DNA of 64,000 nucleotides from Mesorhizobium sp. (GTDB taxonomy: Bacteria > Pseudomonadota > Alphaproteobacteria > Rhizobiales > Rhizobiaceae): assembly GCF_004962245.1 (NCBI RefSeq), contig NZ_SUHQ01000001.1, positions 192,549 to 256,548 of the forward strand, given 5' to 3'. The position numbers and the translations under genes were made by a program. The notes under the pieces were generated by a model. That model saw only the letters and a program-made list of their open reading frames with translations, ran no database searches and was not told the DNA's origin. Each line of letters begins with the position of its first letter. Position 1 is the stretch's first letter. This document shows, in pieces, positions 50,358 to 60,025 of the stretch.

Positions 50358-50782
50358 TTGGTCACGACGATCCGCGTGTTGCGGAAGCCGGCTCGCCGCA
50401 CCATCGAATAGAAGGCGGCGGCATTGGAGGGGTGCAGCCGCACGCAGCCATGCGAGGCCGGACGCCCGAGAGACTTCACCGCGCCCGTGCCGTGGATGGC
50501 GTAGCCGCCGCGGAAGAACACCGAATGAGGCATCGGCGACATGTCGTATTTGCGCGAATACCACATCCGCGCCGTCCGTTGCGGCCGGAAGCTGCCGCGC
50601 GGCGTGATATAGCCTTTGCGCGCCGTGGATACGGGCCACCGGTAAACCGCACCACCATATCTTACAGTCATCGTCTGCGATGACACGTCGATTCTTGCAA
50701 CCAGCCGAGCTGCCCAGCCCTCGACTGAAGAACCAAACAGCATCGCTACCAGTACCGCTGCCGTGAGAACGGTTTTTTTCAT
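50354..50782 (-). CDS. L,D-transpeptidase (YkuD family)
   Basis: The 142-aa exported protein has a signal peptide ('LTAAVLVAMLFGSSVEGWA'). Its YkuD catalytic domain contains 'YAIHGTG' (His97) and 'RPASHGCVRLHPSNA' with the nucleophile Cys113. It crosslinks peptidoglycan stems or attaches proteins to the wall. AGGGGGG precedes ATG 50782; the frame from 50836 is longer than needed. The last four bases, CTAG at 50354-50357, give stop codons to this gene and to the convergent membrane-protein gene at once. Confidence 0.92.
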   Translation of the reverse strand: MKKTVLTAAVLVAMLFGSSVEGWAARLVARIDVSSQTMTVRYGGAVYRWPVSTARKGYITPRGSFRPQRTARMWYSRKYDMSPMPHSVFFRGGYAIHGTGAVKSLGRPASHGCVRLHPSNAAAFYSMVRRAGFRNTRIVVTN

Positions 50783-50990
50783 GCGATCACCCCCCTGATT
50801 TGCCCTTGCCTGCTTGCCCTTCACGCTATTCTTCATCTTTTAATCTCAAGTGAACGAGGTAACCACATACTCCTTGACGAATTCGCCAATCCAAAGCAGC
50901 AAATTTGAACGATTTCCCGCGATAGTTGCCGCAGCGATACATCCGCCATCAGGCTTGCCAAACCGCACCGTTGGCTGCTCAATTCGCCGA

Positions 50991-52280
50991 ATGAACGAAA
51001 ACAACGAACGTCTCCTGAAAGCGGTCGATGACCGGGTCGACGATCTGGTCGCGCTGACCGCGGACCTGATCCGCTTTCCGACCATCAACCCGCCCGGCGA
51101 AGCCTATCGGCCGTGCGCAGAATATGTCGGAGCCCGGCTGAAACAGCGCGGTTTCGAAGTCGAATTCATCCGCGCCGAAGGCACGCCCGGCGACACCGAC
51201 CGCTACCCGCGCGTCAATGTCGTCGCCCGCTTCGATGGCCGCTCGCCCGGCGCCTGCGTCCATTTCAACTCGCATATCGACGTTGTCGAAGCCGGCGACG
51301 GCTGGAGCCTCGACCCCTTCGCCGGCATTGTGAGGGATGGCAAGGTCTATGGCCGCGGCGCCTGCGACATGAAGGGGGGCCTGGCCTGCTCGATCATCGC
51401 CGCCGAGGCCTTCATGGAGGTCTTCCCCGACTTTCCGGGCGCCATCGAAATATCGGGCACGGTCGACGAGGAGTCCGGCGGTTTTGGCGGCGTCGCCCAT
51501 CTGGCCAAGCTCGGCTATTTCTCCAAGCCGAAAGTCGACCACGTCATCATCCCCGAGCCGTTGAACAAGGACCGCATCTGCCTTGGCCATCGCGGTGTCT
51601 GGTGGGCGGAGATCGAAACCAAGGGCGAGATCGCGCACGGCTCGATGCCGTTCCTCGGCGATAACGCGGTGCGCCATATGGGCGCCGTGCTGCAGGCCTT
51701 CGAGGACGAATTGTTCCCGGCGCTCGACCGCAAGATAACGCGCATGCCGGTCGTGCCCGAGGGGGCAAAGCGCTCGACCATGAACATCAACTCGATCCAT
51801 GGCGGCCAGACGGAGGATTTCCGGCCCGGCCTGCCCTCGCCCAACGTGCCCGATTCCTGCCGGCTGACCATCGACCGCCGCTTCCTGCTCGAGGAGGACC
51901 TCGGCACGGTCAAAAGCGAAGTGACCGATATCCTCGACCGGCTGAAGCGCGAGCGCAGAAAATTCGACTACGAGATCCGCGACCTGATGGAGGTGCTGCC
52001 CCTGATGACCGAGCGCGACGCGCCGGTGGTCAAGGCGGTGGCGCAAGGGATCATGGAGATATTCGACCGCGAGCCCGACTACGTGATTTCACCCGGCACC
52101 TACGACCAGAAGCACATTGCCCGCATCGGCCACATCTACGACTGCATCGCTTATGGCCCGGGCATTCTCGACCTCGCCCACAGGCCCGACGAATGGGTCG
52201 GGATATCCGACATGGTGGACGCGGCCAAGGTGATGGCGATCGGACTCAACGTGCTGCTCAGGAGTGCCAACGCACGGTAA
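50991..52280 (+). CDS. M20-family metallopeptidase (ArgE/DapE-type deacylase)
   Basis: The 429-aa dizinc hydrolase has the metal-site motifs 'VHFNSHIDVVEAGDGW', 'GRGACDMKGGLAC' and 'GTVDEESGG' (catalytic Glu), plus a C-terminal 'SPGTYDQKHIARIGH'. It removes acyl groups from amino acids or small peptides. It is followed after 165 bp by a dipeptide-type ABC importer, suggesting that the imported compound is its substrate. ATG 50991 gives the family N-terminus (MNENNERLLKAVDD); no strong ribosome-binding site is seen, and the upstream frame to 50850 is weakly supported. Confidence 0.9.
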   Translation: MNENNERLLKAVDDRVDDLVALTADLIRFPTINPPGEAYRPCAEYVGARLKQRGFEVEFIRAEGTPGDTDRYPRVNVVARFDGRSPGACVHFNSHIDVVEAGDGWSLDPFAGIVRDGKVYGRGACDMKGGLACSIIAAEAFMEVFPDFPGAIEISGTVDEESGGFGGVAHLAKLGYFSKPKVDHVIIPEPLNKDRICLGHRGVWWAEIETKGEIAHGSMPFLGDNAVRHMGAVLQAFEDELFPALDRKITRMPVVPEGAKRSTMNINSIHGGQTEDFRPGLPSPNVPDSCRLTIDRRFLLEEDLGTVKSEVTDILDRLKRERRKFDYEIRDLMEVLPLMTERDAPVVKAVAQGIMEIFDREPDYVISPGTYDQKHIARIGHIYDCIAYGPGILDLAHRPDEWVGISDMVDAAKVMAIGLNVLLRSANAR

Positions 52281-52445
52281 TCCGGCAGCGACGGAGCAAG
52301 CTTCGGTCGCTTGAGTCGGCGGCTCACGGAAAAACATTCCTGCCGACGCTGCCGGAAAGCACGAAACGCAATTTACTCCTCGGCGAAATCACGCTTCTAT
52401 CCACCTGGTTTTGAGCACGTTTTTGAGCATATCGGGAGTTGCACG

Positions 52446-53927
52446 ATGAAATTGTGGAAAACCATTCTCACCGCTGCGGCTTTGGCGCTGGCTGCCGGAA
52501 CATCGGCGTTTGCCGCGCGAACCGACCTGGTCATCGGCGTCACGCTCGAACCCCCGCATCTCGATCCGACCGCCGGTGCCGCGGCAGCGATCGACGAAGT
52601 GCTTTACGCCAACGTGTTCGAGGGGCTGACGCGCATCGGTCCGAACGGCGAGGTGCTGCCGGATCTGGCCGAAAGCTGGACCATTTCCGACGACGGCAAG
52701 GTCTACACCTTCAAGCTGCATACCGGCGTGAAGTTTCACGACGGCACCAACTTCAACGCCGACGACGTGAAATTCTCGCTCGACCGCGCCCGTGCCGACA
52801 ACTCGGTCAATGCGCAAAAGGGCCTGTTCGCCGCCATCGATACGGTCGAGGTCGTCGATCCGGCGACGGTCAAGATCACGCTGAAGAACCCGCAAGGGTC
52901 CTTCCTCTACAATATGGGCTGGGGTGATGCGGTCATCGTCGCGCCTGAGACAGCCGACACCAACAAGGAAAAGCCTGTTGGCACCGGCCCGTTCAAGTTC
53001 CAGAACTGGGCCAAGGGCTCATCGATCACGCTGATCAAGTCGGACACTTACTGGGGTGCCCCGGTGTCCCTTGACAAGGCGGAGTTCCGCATCGTTCCCG
53101 ATGCCGCTGCCGCTGTGCCGGCGCTGCTTTCCGGCGACGTCCAGGCCTTTCCCTTCTTCCCAGATCTCGACAGCGTCGCGCAGGTCCAGGGCGATCCCCG
53201 CTTCAAGGTGGTGATCGGCTCGACCGAGGGCGAGACCATCCTCTCCATCAACAACAAGAAGCCGCCCTTCGACAAACTGCAGGTCAGGCAGGCGATCTCC
53301 TTCGCGCTCGACCGCAAGGCGATTATCGACGGCGCCTCGGCCGGTCTCGGCGTGCCGATCGGTTCGCATATGTCGCCCGCCAGCAAGGCCTATATCGACC
53401 TCACCGGCCTCTATCCGCACAATGTGGAGAAGGCCAGGGAACTTCTGAAGGAAGCCGGCTTCGAGAACGGCTTCAAGGCGACGCTGAAACTGCCGCCGCC
53501 CCCCTATGCGCGGCTTGGCGGCGAGATCATCGCCTCGCAGCTTCGCGACGTCGGCATCGATCTGGAAATCGTGCCCGTGGAATGGGCGCAGTGGCTGGAC
53601 CAGGTGTTCACCAAGAAGGACTACGACCTGACCATCGTGTCCCACACCGAGCCCAACGACATCGATATCTATTCGCGCAAGGATTATTACTTCAACTACG
53701 ACAATCCGACCTTCGACAAGATCATCGCCGACCTGAACCTCACCTCCGATGAGGCCAAGCGCATGACGCTGCTCGGCGAGGCGCAGAAGATACTGGCCGA
53801 CGATGCCGTGGTCGGTTTCCTCTACGAACTGCCGAAAGCCGGCGTCTGGGACGCCAAGCTCGAGGGGCTGTGGGAAAACGCGCCGATCCAGGCCAACGAC
53901 CTGACCAAGGTGAAGTGGACGGAGTGA
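52446..53927 (+). CDS. Peptide-type ABC transporter substrate-binding protein
   Basis: The 493-aa family 5 binding protein has a signal peptide ('MKLWKTILTAAALALAAGTS', cut near 'AFA'). It contains 'LEPPHLDPTAGAAAAIDEVL', 'LAESWTISDDGKVYTFKL' and 'DVGIDLEIVPVEWAQWLDQV'. It captures a peptide or similar compound for the permeases downstream. GGGAG precedes ATG 52446. A long palindromic repeat lies between it and the permease genes, which could reduce expression of the membrane components compared with the binding protein. Confidence 0.93.
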   Translation: MKLWKTILTAAALALAAGTSAFAARTDLVIGVTLEPPHLDPTAGAAAAIDEVLYANVFEGLTRIGPNGEVLPDLAESWTISDDGKVYTFKLHTGVKFHDGTNFNADDVKFSLDRARADNSVNAQKGLFAAIDTVEVVDPATVKITLKNPQGSFLYNMGWGDAVIVAPETADTNKEKPVGTGPFKFQNWAKGSSITLIKSDTYWGAPVSLDKAEFRIVPDAAAAVPALLSGDVQAFPFFPDLDSVAQVQGDPRFKVVIGSTEGETILSINNKKPPFDKLQVRQAISFALDRKAIIDGASAGLGVPIGSHMSPASKAYIDLTGLYPHNVEKARELLKEAGFENGFKATLKLPPPPYARLGGEIIASQLRDVGIDLEIVPVEWAQWLDQVFTKKDYDLTIVSHTEPNDIDIYSRKDYYFNYDNPTFDKIIADLNLTSDEAKRMTLLGEAQKILADDAVVGFLYELPKAGVWDAKLEGLWENAPIQANDLTKVKWTE

Positions 53928-53964
53928 GGGACTGCTGGCCAAAGAGGCGAAGTTTGCGTTCCTT

Positions 53965-54126
53965 CCCACCCCCCTCTGCCCTGCCGGGCATCTCCCCCGC
54001 AAGGGGGGAGATTGGCAGTTTCCACGCCGGCGCTGTCCTTGCATCGCTGGTGGTTAGCGAAAGCGGCGATGAAGGCTCAATCTCCCCCCTTGCGGGGGAG
54101 ATGTCCGGCAGGACAGAGGGGGGTGG
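53965..54126. repeat. Dispersed palindromic repeat, family A copy 3 (about 49-bp arms)
   Basis: The left arm at about 53965-54013 (CCCACCCCCCTCTGCCCTGC...) is nearly perfectly repeated in inverted orientation at about 54078-54126, with a 64-nt loop. Each arm also folds internally (CTCCCCC-GCAA-GGGGGGAG). The CTGCCGGGCATCTCCCC core links it with the copies at 11.8 and 21.0 kb. It lies inside an operon, between the binding-protein and first permease genes. Confidence 0.85.
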
Positions 54127-54180
54127 GCGGAAACGATATCGTCGCCGAGTATCCGCGACAGGCAATGCGGTCCTTCCATC

Positions 54181-55124
<944 letters not shown>

Positions 55125-55128
<4 letters not shown>

Positions 55129-55994
55129 CGCTGCACATCGACATGTCAGAGGAAAACCTCGCCGGCATCCTGGCCAAGGCGTTCCGAAACCGCTCGTTCC
55201 TCGCCGGTTTCGCCATCACCGCGCTGGTGGCAGCGGTTGCCATCGTCTCATTTTTCTGGACGCCTTTTGACGTCACCAGGCTGATCATCGCCAACAAGAC
55301 CCAGGGGCCCTCGCTGGCGCACTGGTTCGGCACCGATCATTTCGGCCGCGACATTCTTTCGATGATCATGGTCGGCGCGCGCAACTCGATCGCCGTGGCG
55401 CTGGTGGCGGTCGGCATCGGCATGGGCATCGGCGTGCCGCTCGGTACCTTTGCCGCGGCACGCGGCGGCTTCGTCGACGAAGCGCTGATGCGGCTCAACG
55501 ATCTCGTCTTCGCCTTCCCTGCCCTGCTCTCGGCGATCATGATCACCGCCATCTTCGGGCCGGGCGCGGTCAACGCCATCATCGCCATCGGCATCTTCAA
55601 CATCCCGGTCTTCGCCCGCGTCGCCCGGGCCGGCGCGCTGGCGATCTGGCCGCGCGAGTTCATCCTCGCCGCGCGCGCCGCCGGCAAGGGCAGAACGCTG
55701 ATCACGCTGGAACATGTGCTGCCCAACATCGTCACCTTGCTGCTGGTGCAAGGCACCATCCAGTTCGCGCTGGGCATCCTGGCGGAAGCCGGGCTTTCCT
55801 ATGTCGGGCTCGGCACACAGCCACCGATGCCAAGCTGGGGCCGGATGCTGTTCGATGCGCAGACGCGCATGGTGGCGGCGCCGTGGATGGCGCTGTTTCC
55901 TGGCATGGCGATCGCCGTCACCGTGCTTGGCCTGAACCTGCTCGGCGACGGCATTGCCGACATTCTCGATCCCAAATCGCGGCGGCAGCGATGA
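55125..55994 (+). CDS. Peptide-type ABC transporter permease (DppC-like)
   Basis: The 289-aa permease has the DppC features 'HWFGTDHFGRDILSMIMVGA', 'EFILAARAAGKGRTLITLEH' (the EAA loop that contacts the ATPase), 'ALGILAEAGLSYVGLG' and 'PSWGRMLFDAQTRM'. It starts at ATG 55125 inside the dppB-like stop codon. Its own stop overlaps the ATPase start (ATGA at 55991-55994). The reading frame stays open upstream to 54012, but that part lies over the other permease in a different frame and is a shadow. Confidence 0.93.
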
Positions 55995-57612
55995 GCCTGC
56001 TCGAAATCGAAACCTGTCGCTGTCGATCGGCGACACACCAATCCTCCGGGATGTCGAACTCTCCGTCGCGCCCGGCGAGGTGATGGGGCTGGTCGGGGAA
56101 TCCGGCTCCGGCAAGTCGATCACGGCGCTCACCGTGATGCAGCTTCTGCCCTGGGCCGCGCGCGCCACCGGGCGCGTCACCTTCGACGGCATCGACATCC
56201 TTGCGGCGAGCGAAGACCAGATGTGTGCGCTGCGCGGCGACGACATCGGCATGGTGTTCCAGGAGCCGATGACGGCGCTGAATCCGGTCAAGACCATCGG
56301 CGAGCAGGTCGCGGAAGGCATCCGCTGGCATACGAAGGCAAGCCGCTCCAACGCTGAGGACCGTGCGCGAAAAATGCTCGACCGGGTTGGGCTGCCGTCG
56401 GCGCAGTTCCCGCTGTCGCGCTATCCGCACGAGCTTTCCGGCGGCCAGCGCCAGCGTGTCGTCATCGCCATTGCCTGTGCGCTGAAACCCAAACTGCTGA
56501 TCGCCGACGAGCCGACGACCGCGCTGGACGTGGTGTTGCAGGCGCAGATCCTCGACCTGTTGCGCGGCCTCGTCGCGGAAAACCGCATGGGCCTGCTCTT
56601 GATCTCGCACGACCTCGCGGTGGTGACGGAGATGGCGGACCGCATCACCATCCTGCGCCATGGCGAAGTGATGGAAGCCGGCGACACGGCGCGCACTTTG
56701 TCCGAACAGCTTCATCCCTATACCCGACAGCTGGCGCAGGCTTCGATGCATGTGCCGGCGCGAGCCAGCACGAAAGAGATCGGCCAAGGCAAGCCCCTGC
56801 TTCAGGTAGACAGCGTGACGCGGGACTATCCGGGACGGCGCACGTCGCTGTTGAAGCGCGCAGCCCCGATCCGCGCCGTCGACGACGTCTCGTTCTCGAT
56901 CGATCCCGGCCAGTCGGTGGCGTTGGTCGGGCGTTCCGGCTGCGGCAAGTCCACGCTTGCCCGCATGGTCCTGGCACTGGACGGACCGTCATCGGGAACG
57001 ATCCGGTTTCGCGGCGAGGTCATCACCGGCAAGAGCGAGGCGGAGCTCAGGCCGGCGCGACGCGACATGCAGGTGGTGTTCCAGGACCCTTACGGTTCCT
57101 TCGACCCGCGCCAGAAGGTCGAAAAACTGGTGGCCGAGCCACTGCACGTCCTGGAGAAGGAGCCAACGAGTGCGGAGCGGCGCGAGATGGTGGCAAAGGC
57201 CCTGCACGAAGTCGGCCTCAGCCCGCGCGACATGGACAAATATCCGCACGAGTTTTCTGGCGGCCAGCGCCAGCGCCTGTCGATCGCCCGCGCCATCATC
57301 ACCCGCCCGAGGCTGGTCGTCGCCGACGAGCCGGTCTCGGCGCTCGATGTCTCGATCCGTGCCCAGATTCTCGACCTGTTCGCCGAGCTCAACCAGAAGC
57401 TCGGCATCGCCTATCTGTTCATCACCCACGATCTGACCGTCGCCCGTGCCATCACCGACCAGGTGATGGTCATGCACGACGGCAGGATCGTCGAGCGCGG
57501 CGGGACGAGCGAGGTTCTCGACCATCCGCAGTCTGAAGCCGCCAAGGCCCTGGTCGCCGCGGCGCCCGATTTGCACAGGGCGATCGCGCGCCGGTTACAG
57601 GAACAGGGTTGA
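55991..57612 (+). CDS. Fused peptide-type ABC ATPase (DppD-DppF), frameshift near the start
   Basis: The protein of about 540 aa joins two ATPase domains. The first has 'GESGSGKSITAL', 'LSGGQRQRVVIAIA' and 'LLIADEPTTALD'; the second has 'GRSGCGKSTLAR', 'FSGGQRQRLSIARA' and 'LVVADEPVSALD'. The natural start is ATG 55991 (MSLLEIE), overlapping the permease stop. After seven codons the frame is lost: the sequence reads CGAAACCTG at 56008-56016, where CGAAAACCTG would continue MSLLEIE-N-LSLSIGD. A single A is missing from the run at 56010-56012. This is either a true mutation or a base-call error. Confidence 0.88.
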
Positions 57613-57625
57613 ACCGTTCAGAGGC

Positions 57626-58057
57626 CTACTCTTGAGGCTTCACCACATCGGCAGGTCTGATGTCGAGCAGGTCGAGCGTGCGGCGCAAGAGCTGCATTTC
57701 GTTCCCGGCAAGTTGCGAATCGGCCTTGGCGATCTCGGCCATGTGGCGGGCAAGCAGTTTGCGCCGCTCGACGTCGAGGTCGCGGAACTGCGCGATGGCT
57801 TGCGAGCTGTTGGTCTCGTAGCCGAAGTCGTTGAGATATTCGATGACGCTGTCGATGCTGGCTTCCGGAATGCCGAAGGCTTCCCGGCAGATGCGCCTGA
57901 AGGCAACCATTTCGCTCTCAGTCACCGAACCGTCGGCCAGGATCATGCGGAACAGCATGAGCAGCTCCGCCGACAGCACGGGATCGTCCGCAACCTTGCG
58001 CACGCCGGGGTCGCCATCGAAGATCGAACGTATCTGGTCCAGCAAAGCGAATGCCAT
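57626..58057 (-). CDS. TerB-family protein
   Basis: The 143-aa all-helical protein has the TerB/DjlA-N type core 'LSAELLMLFRMILADGSVTE' and 'EMVAFRRICREAFGIPEASI', with acidic residues that may bind a metal, and a second repeat 'LLARHMAEIAKADSQLAGNE'. TerB domains occur in tellurite-resistance and stress systems, but a single stand-alone copy has no assigned role. It is convergent with the ATPase gene, 13 bp apart. Confidence 0.85.
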   Translation of the reverse strand: MAFALLDQIRSIFDGDPGVRKVADDPVLSAELLMLFRMILADGSVTESEMVAFRRICREAFGIPEASIDSVIEYLNDFGYETNSSQAIAQFRDLDVERRKLLARHMAEIAKADSQLAGNEMQLLRRTLDLLDIRPADVVKPQE

Positions 58058-58120
58058 CAGCGTCCCTTTCCGATTCGTTGCAAATAGGTAGCGCGGAATC
58101 GGTCTTGCGCAAACGGGTGA

Positions 58121-58273
58121 TCGAACGCGCCGCCCCTCCTCGCCGGACGTCTACCGGCCATCCGCAATGGCGCAAAACTGATCAAGCCGCTGCTGGTGAT
58201 CGTCTGTCTGGCGCTGGCCATCAGGCTGCTGGCCGATCCCGTAAACCCGCTGCGCACGCTCATTGGTGTGTGA
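58121..58273 (+). pseudogene. C-terminal remnant of a TSUP (TauE/SafE) membrane transporter
   Basis: A plus-strand frame with no start codon and bounded by an in-frame TGA at 58118 encodes 'LAGRLPAIRNGAKLIKPLL', 'VIVCLALAIRLLADPVNPL' and 'RTLIGV' before TGA 58271. This is the usual last cytoplasmic loop and final helix of a sulfite-exporter (TSUP) family protein. The preceding 200 or so residues are absent, with the TerB gene in their place on the other strand. I read it as a deletion remnant; identity is inferred from the pattern. Confidence 0.5.
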
Positions 58274-58324
58274 TGGTGCGCCTGATAGTATGCGGTTGTA
58301 CGAATCATGTAGGAGGAGCCACAC

Positions 58325-58495
58325 ATGAATCTCAGTGCGCCTACACAGCTTATTTTCATTATATCCGTTGTTATCGCCGTCATCGGCCTTCTCGCCGCTC
58401 TCGGCGTTCTTGCGTTTATTCCACTTGCCGCGGTGTGGATCGTCCTCATCGCTTACATCGTGCTTGCCGTCGGCTGCTTGATGCGCGGCGCTTAA
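58325..58495 (+). CDS. Small two-helix membrane protein, 56 aa
   Basis: ATG 58325, preceded by AGGAGGAGCC, opens a 56-codon frame: MNLSAPTQLIFIISVVIAV, then a second hydrophobic helix 'FIPLAAVWIVLIAYIVLAV', ending GCLMRGA. Good start signals, wobble-position GC use and a perfect intrinsic terminator 25 nt after the stop all support a real gene. Two transmembrane helices with a short Gly-rich turn are predicted. I do not know its role. Confidence 0.85.
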   Translation: MNLSAPTQLIFIISVVIAVIGLLAALGVLAFIPLAAVWIVLIAYIVLAVGCLMRGA

Positions 58496-58519
58496 GCACT
58501 CAAATCTCAGGCAACTCGG

Positions 58520-58547
58520 AGCGCCCGGCCACAAGCCGGGCGCTTTT
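58520..58547 (+). terminator. Rho-independent terminator after the 56-aa membrane protein
   Basis: GCGCCCGGC (58521-58529) pairs with GCCGGGCGC (58535-58543) over a 5-nt loop and is followed by TTTTG. It closes the monocistronic small-protein gene. Confidence 0.9.
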
Positions 58548-58594
58548 GATTCCGAGGGATGATCTGTTAGGCTCCTTGGGCACAAGGATGGCCC

Positions 58595-59428
58595 ATGCCG
58601 GTCGAGATGCAGCATCATGACCAACCGGACCGTTCGGTCGCCGATCGGTTCGAGATGGTGCGGCGCGCGCCAGGCTCTCAGCTTCAAGGCGCAGTCACCG
58701 ACCTGTGCGGCTATCGCGAAACGGCATCCGGCCGTTTCCGCAACGTCGAGTTTGCATCGCTGACCGTGCCGCTGGTCATCAGCTTTGCCGAACCCTTCGC
58801 CATCGGGCTCGGCAAGGATCCCGGCGACAACGACCGCTTCGCCAGTTTCGCCGCCGGCCTCTATGCCGGTCCGGTGGTGATCGAGTCCTTCGGCGGCGCC
58901 TGCTGCGTCCAGGTCAATTTCACCCCGCTCGGCGCCTGCCGCTTCTTCGGCCTTCCGATGAGCGAACTGACCGACCGCATGGTCGGCCTGGACGATGTGC
59001 TCGGACTTGAAGGCACTGCGCTGCGCGAAAGACTTGGCAATGCGCGCGACTGGAGCGCACGCTTTGCCATCGCCGAGACGTTCGTCGCCGCACGGCTGGC
59101 CGAGGCCCGGGAAACGCAGGCCGAAATCGCCTGGGCCTATGACCGGATCATCGTGTCGGGTGGCCGCATTCGCGTCTCTTCGCTTGCCGACAGGCTGGGC
59201 TGGAGCCGCAAGCATCTCTTGGGAAAATTCTCCGACGCGATCGGCGTCGGTCCCAAGACACTGTCGCGCATCGTCCGCTTCAACCGGGCGCTCGGCCTTT
59301 CAAGGCAGGACAATTGCAGTTGGGCCGATATCGCCGCCGACTGCGGCTATGCCGACCAGGCGCATCTGGTGCGCGAATTCCGCGACCTTGCCGGCGAAAC
59401 GCCGACGATGCTTGCCGCCCGGGCATAG
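58595..59428 (+). CDS. AraC-family transcriptional regulator
   Basis: The 277-aa regulator has an N-terminal sensing domain (1-160) and a C-terminal double helix-turn-helix (about 180-270; 'RVSSLADRLGWSRKHLLGKF', 'ADIAADCGYADQAHLVREFR', 'GETPTM'). The N-domain ('CVQVNFTPLGACRFFGLPMS') is of the DUF6597 type seen in regulators placed beside VOC genes. The following gene, 174 bp downstream on the same strand, encodes a VOC protein and is the likely target. Confidence 0.9.
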   Translation: MPVEMQHHDQPDRSVADRFEMVRRAPGSQLQGAVTDLCGYRETASGRFRNVEFASLTVPLVISFAEPFAIGLGKDPGDNDRFASFAAGLYAGPVVIESFGGACCVQVNFTPLGACRFFGLPMSELTDRMVGLDDVLGLEGTALRERLGNARDWSARFAIAETFVAARLAEARETQAEIAWAYDRIIVSGGRIRVSSLADRLGWSRKHLLGKFSDAIGVGPKTLSRIVRFNRALGLSRQDNCSWADIAADCGYADQAHLVREFRDLAGETPTMLAARA

Positions 59429-59602
59429 GCGCTGGGGCACCCCGTGCGTGCCCAATGGGGCGCGCGGCATGCTTTAGTGTTGCAGCGTCCTTTGCGCGTC
59501 CATTCGGATGCGCGGCGCTGCAAAGGTAACATTTCTTCAAGACGCCGGGCCGGCCTTCGCCCCAGACTGGGTTATCGACCGACCCAAACGAAGGAGATCG
59601 TC

Positions 59603-60025
59603 ATGCCGAAAACCACTGATGCGCCGCGGCTTTATCCGGCACTACGCTACGGGAATGCCGCCAAGATGATCGACTGGTTGGGCGAGGCCTTCGGCTTCAG
59701 CGTCCGCGCCCGCTATGGCGAAGGCGACGTCGTGCACCATGCCGAGCTCGCGTTCGGCTCTTCGATAATCATGCTCGGCACCGCACGCGAGGACGCTTTC
59801 GGCAAGATGGTCGGCGCACCGGGTTCCGGCGGCGGCAACTCGATCTATGTCGCCGTCGACGACGCCGATGCCGCCTACACCAGAGCCAAGAAGGCCGGCG
59901 CCGAAATATTGGAAGAGCTCACTGACCGCGACTATGGCAGCCGCGAGTTCATCTGCCGCGATCCGGAAGGCAATGTTTGGTCCCTCGGCACCTACTGGCC
60001 GAAAGCCAACGAACCCGCCAGCTAG
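59603..60025 (+). CDS. VOC (glyoxalase/bleomycin-resistance-like) protein
   Basis: The 140-aa protein has two beta-alpha-beta-beta-beta units ('RLYPALRYGNAAKMIDWLGE', 'VHHAELAFGSSIIMLG', 'SIYVAVDDADAAYTRAKKAG', 'REFICRDPEGNVWSLGTYWP'). AAGGAGATC precedes ATG 59603. It resembles PhnB-like and antibiotic-binding VOC proteins. The AraC regulator upstream suggests inducible expression. Its stop overlaps that of cobQ on the other strand (CTAG at 60022-60025). Confidence 0.9.
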   Translation: MPKTTDAPRLYPALRYGNAAKMIDWLGEAFGFSVRARYGEGDVVHHAELAFGSSIIMLGTAREDAFGKMVGAPGSGGGNSIYVAVDDADAAYTRAKKAGAEILEELTDRDYGSREFICRDPEGNVWSLGTYWPKANEPAS

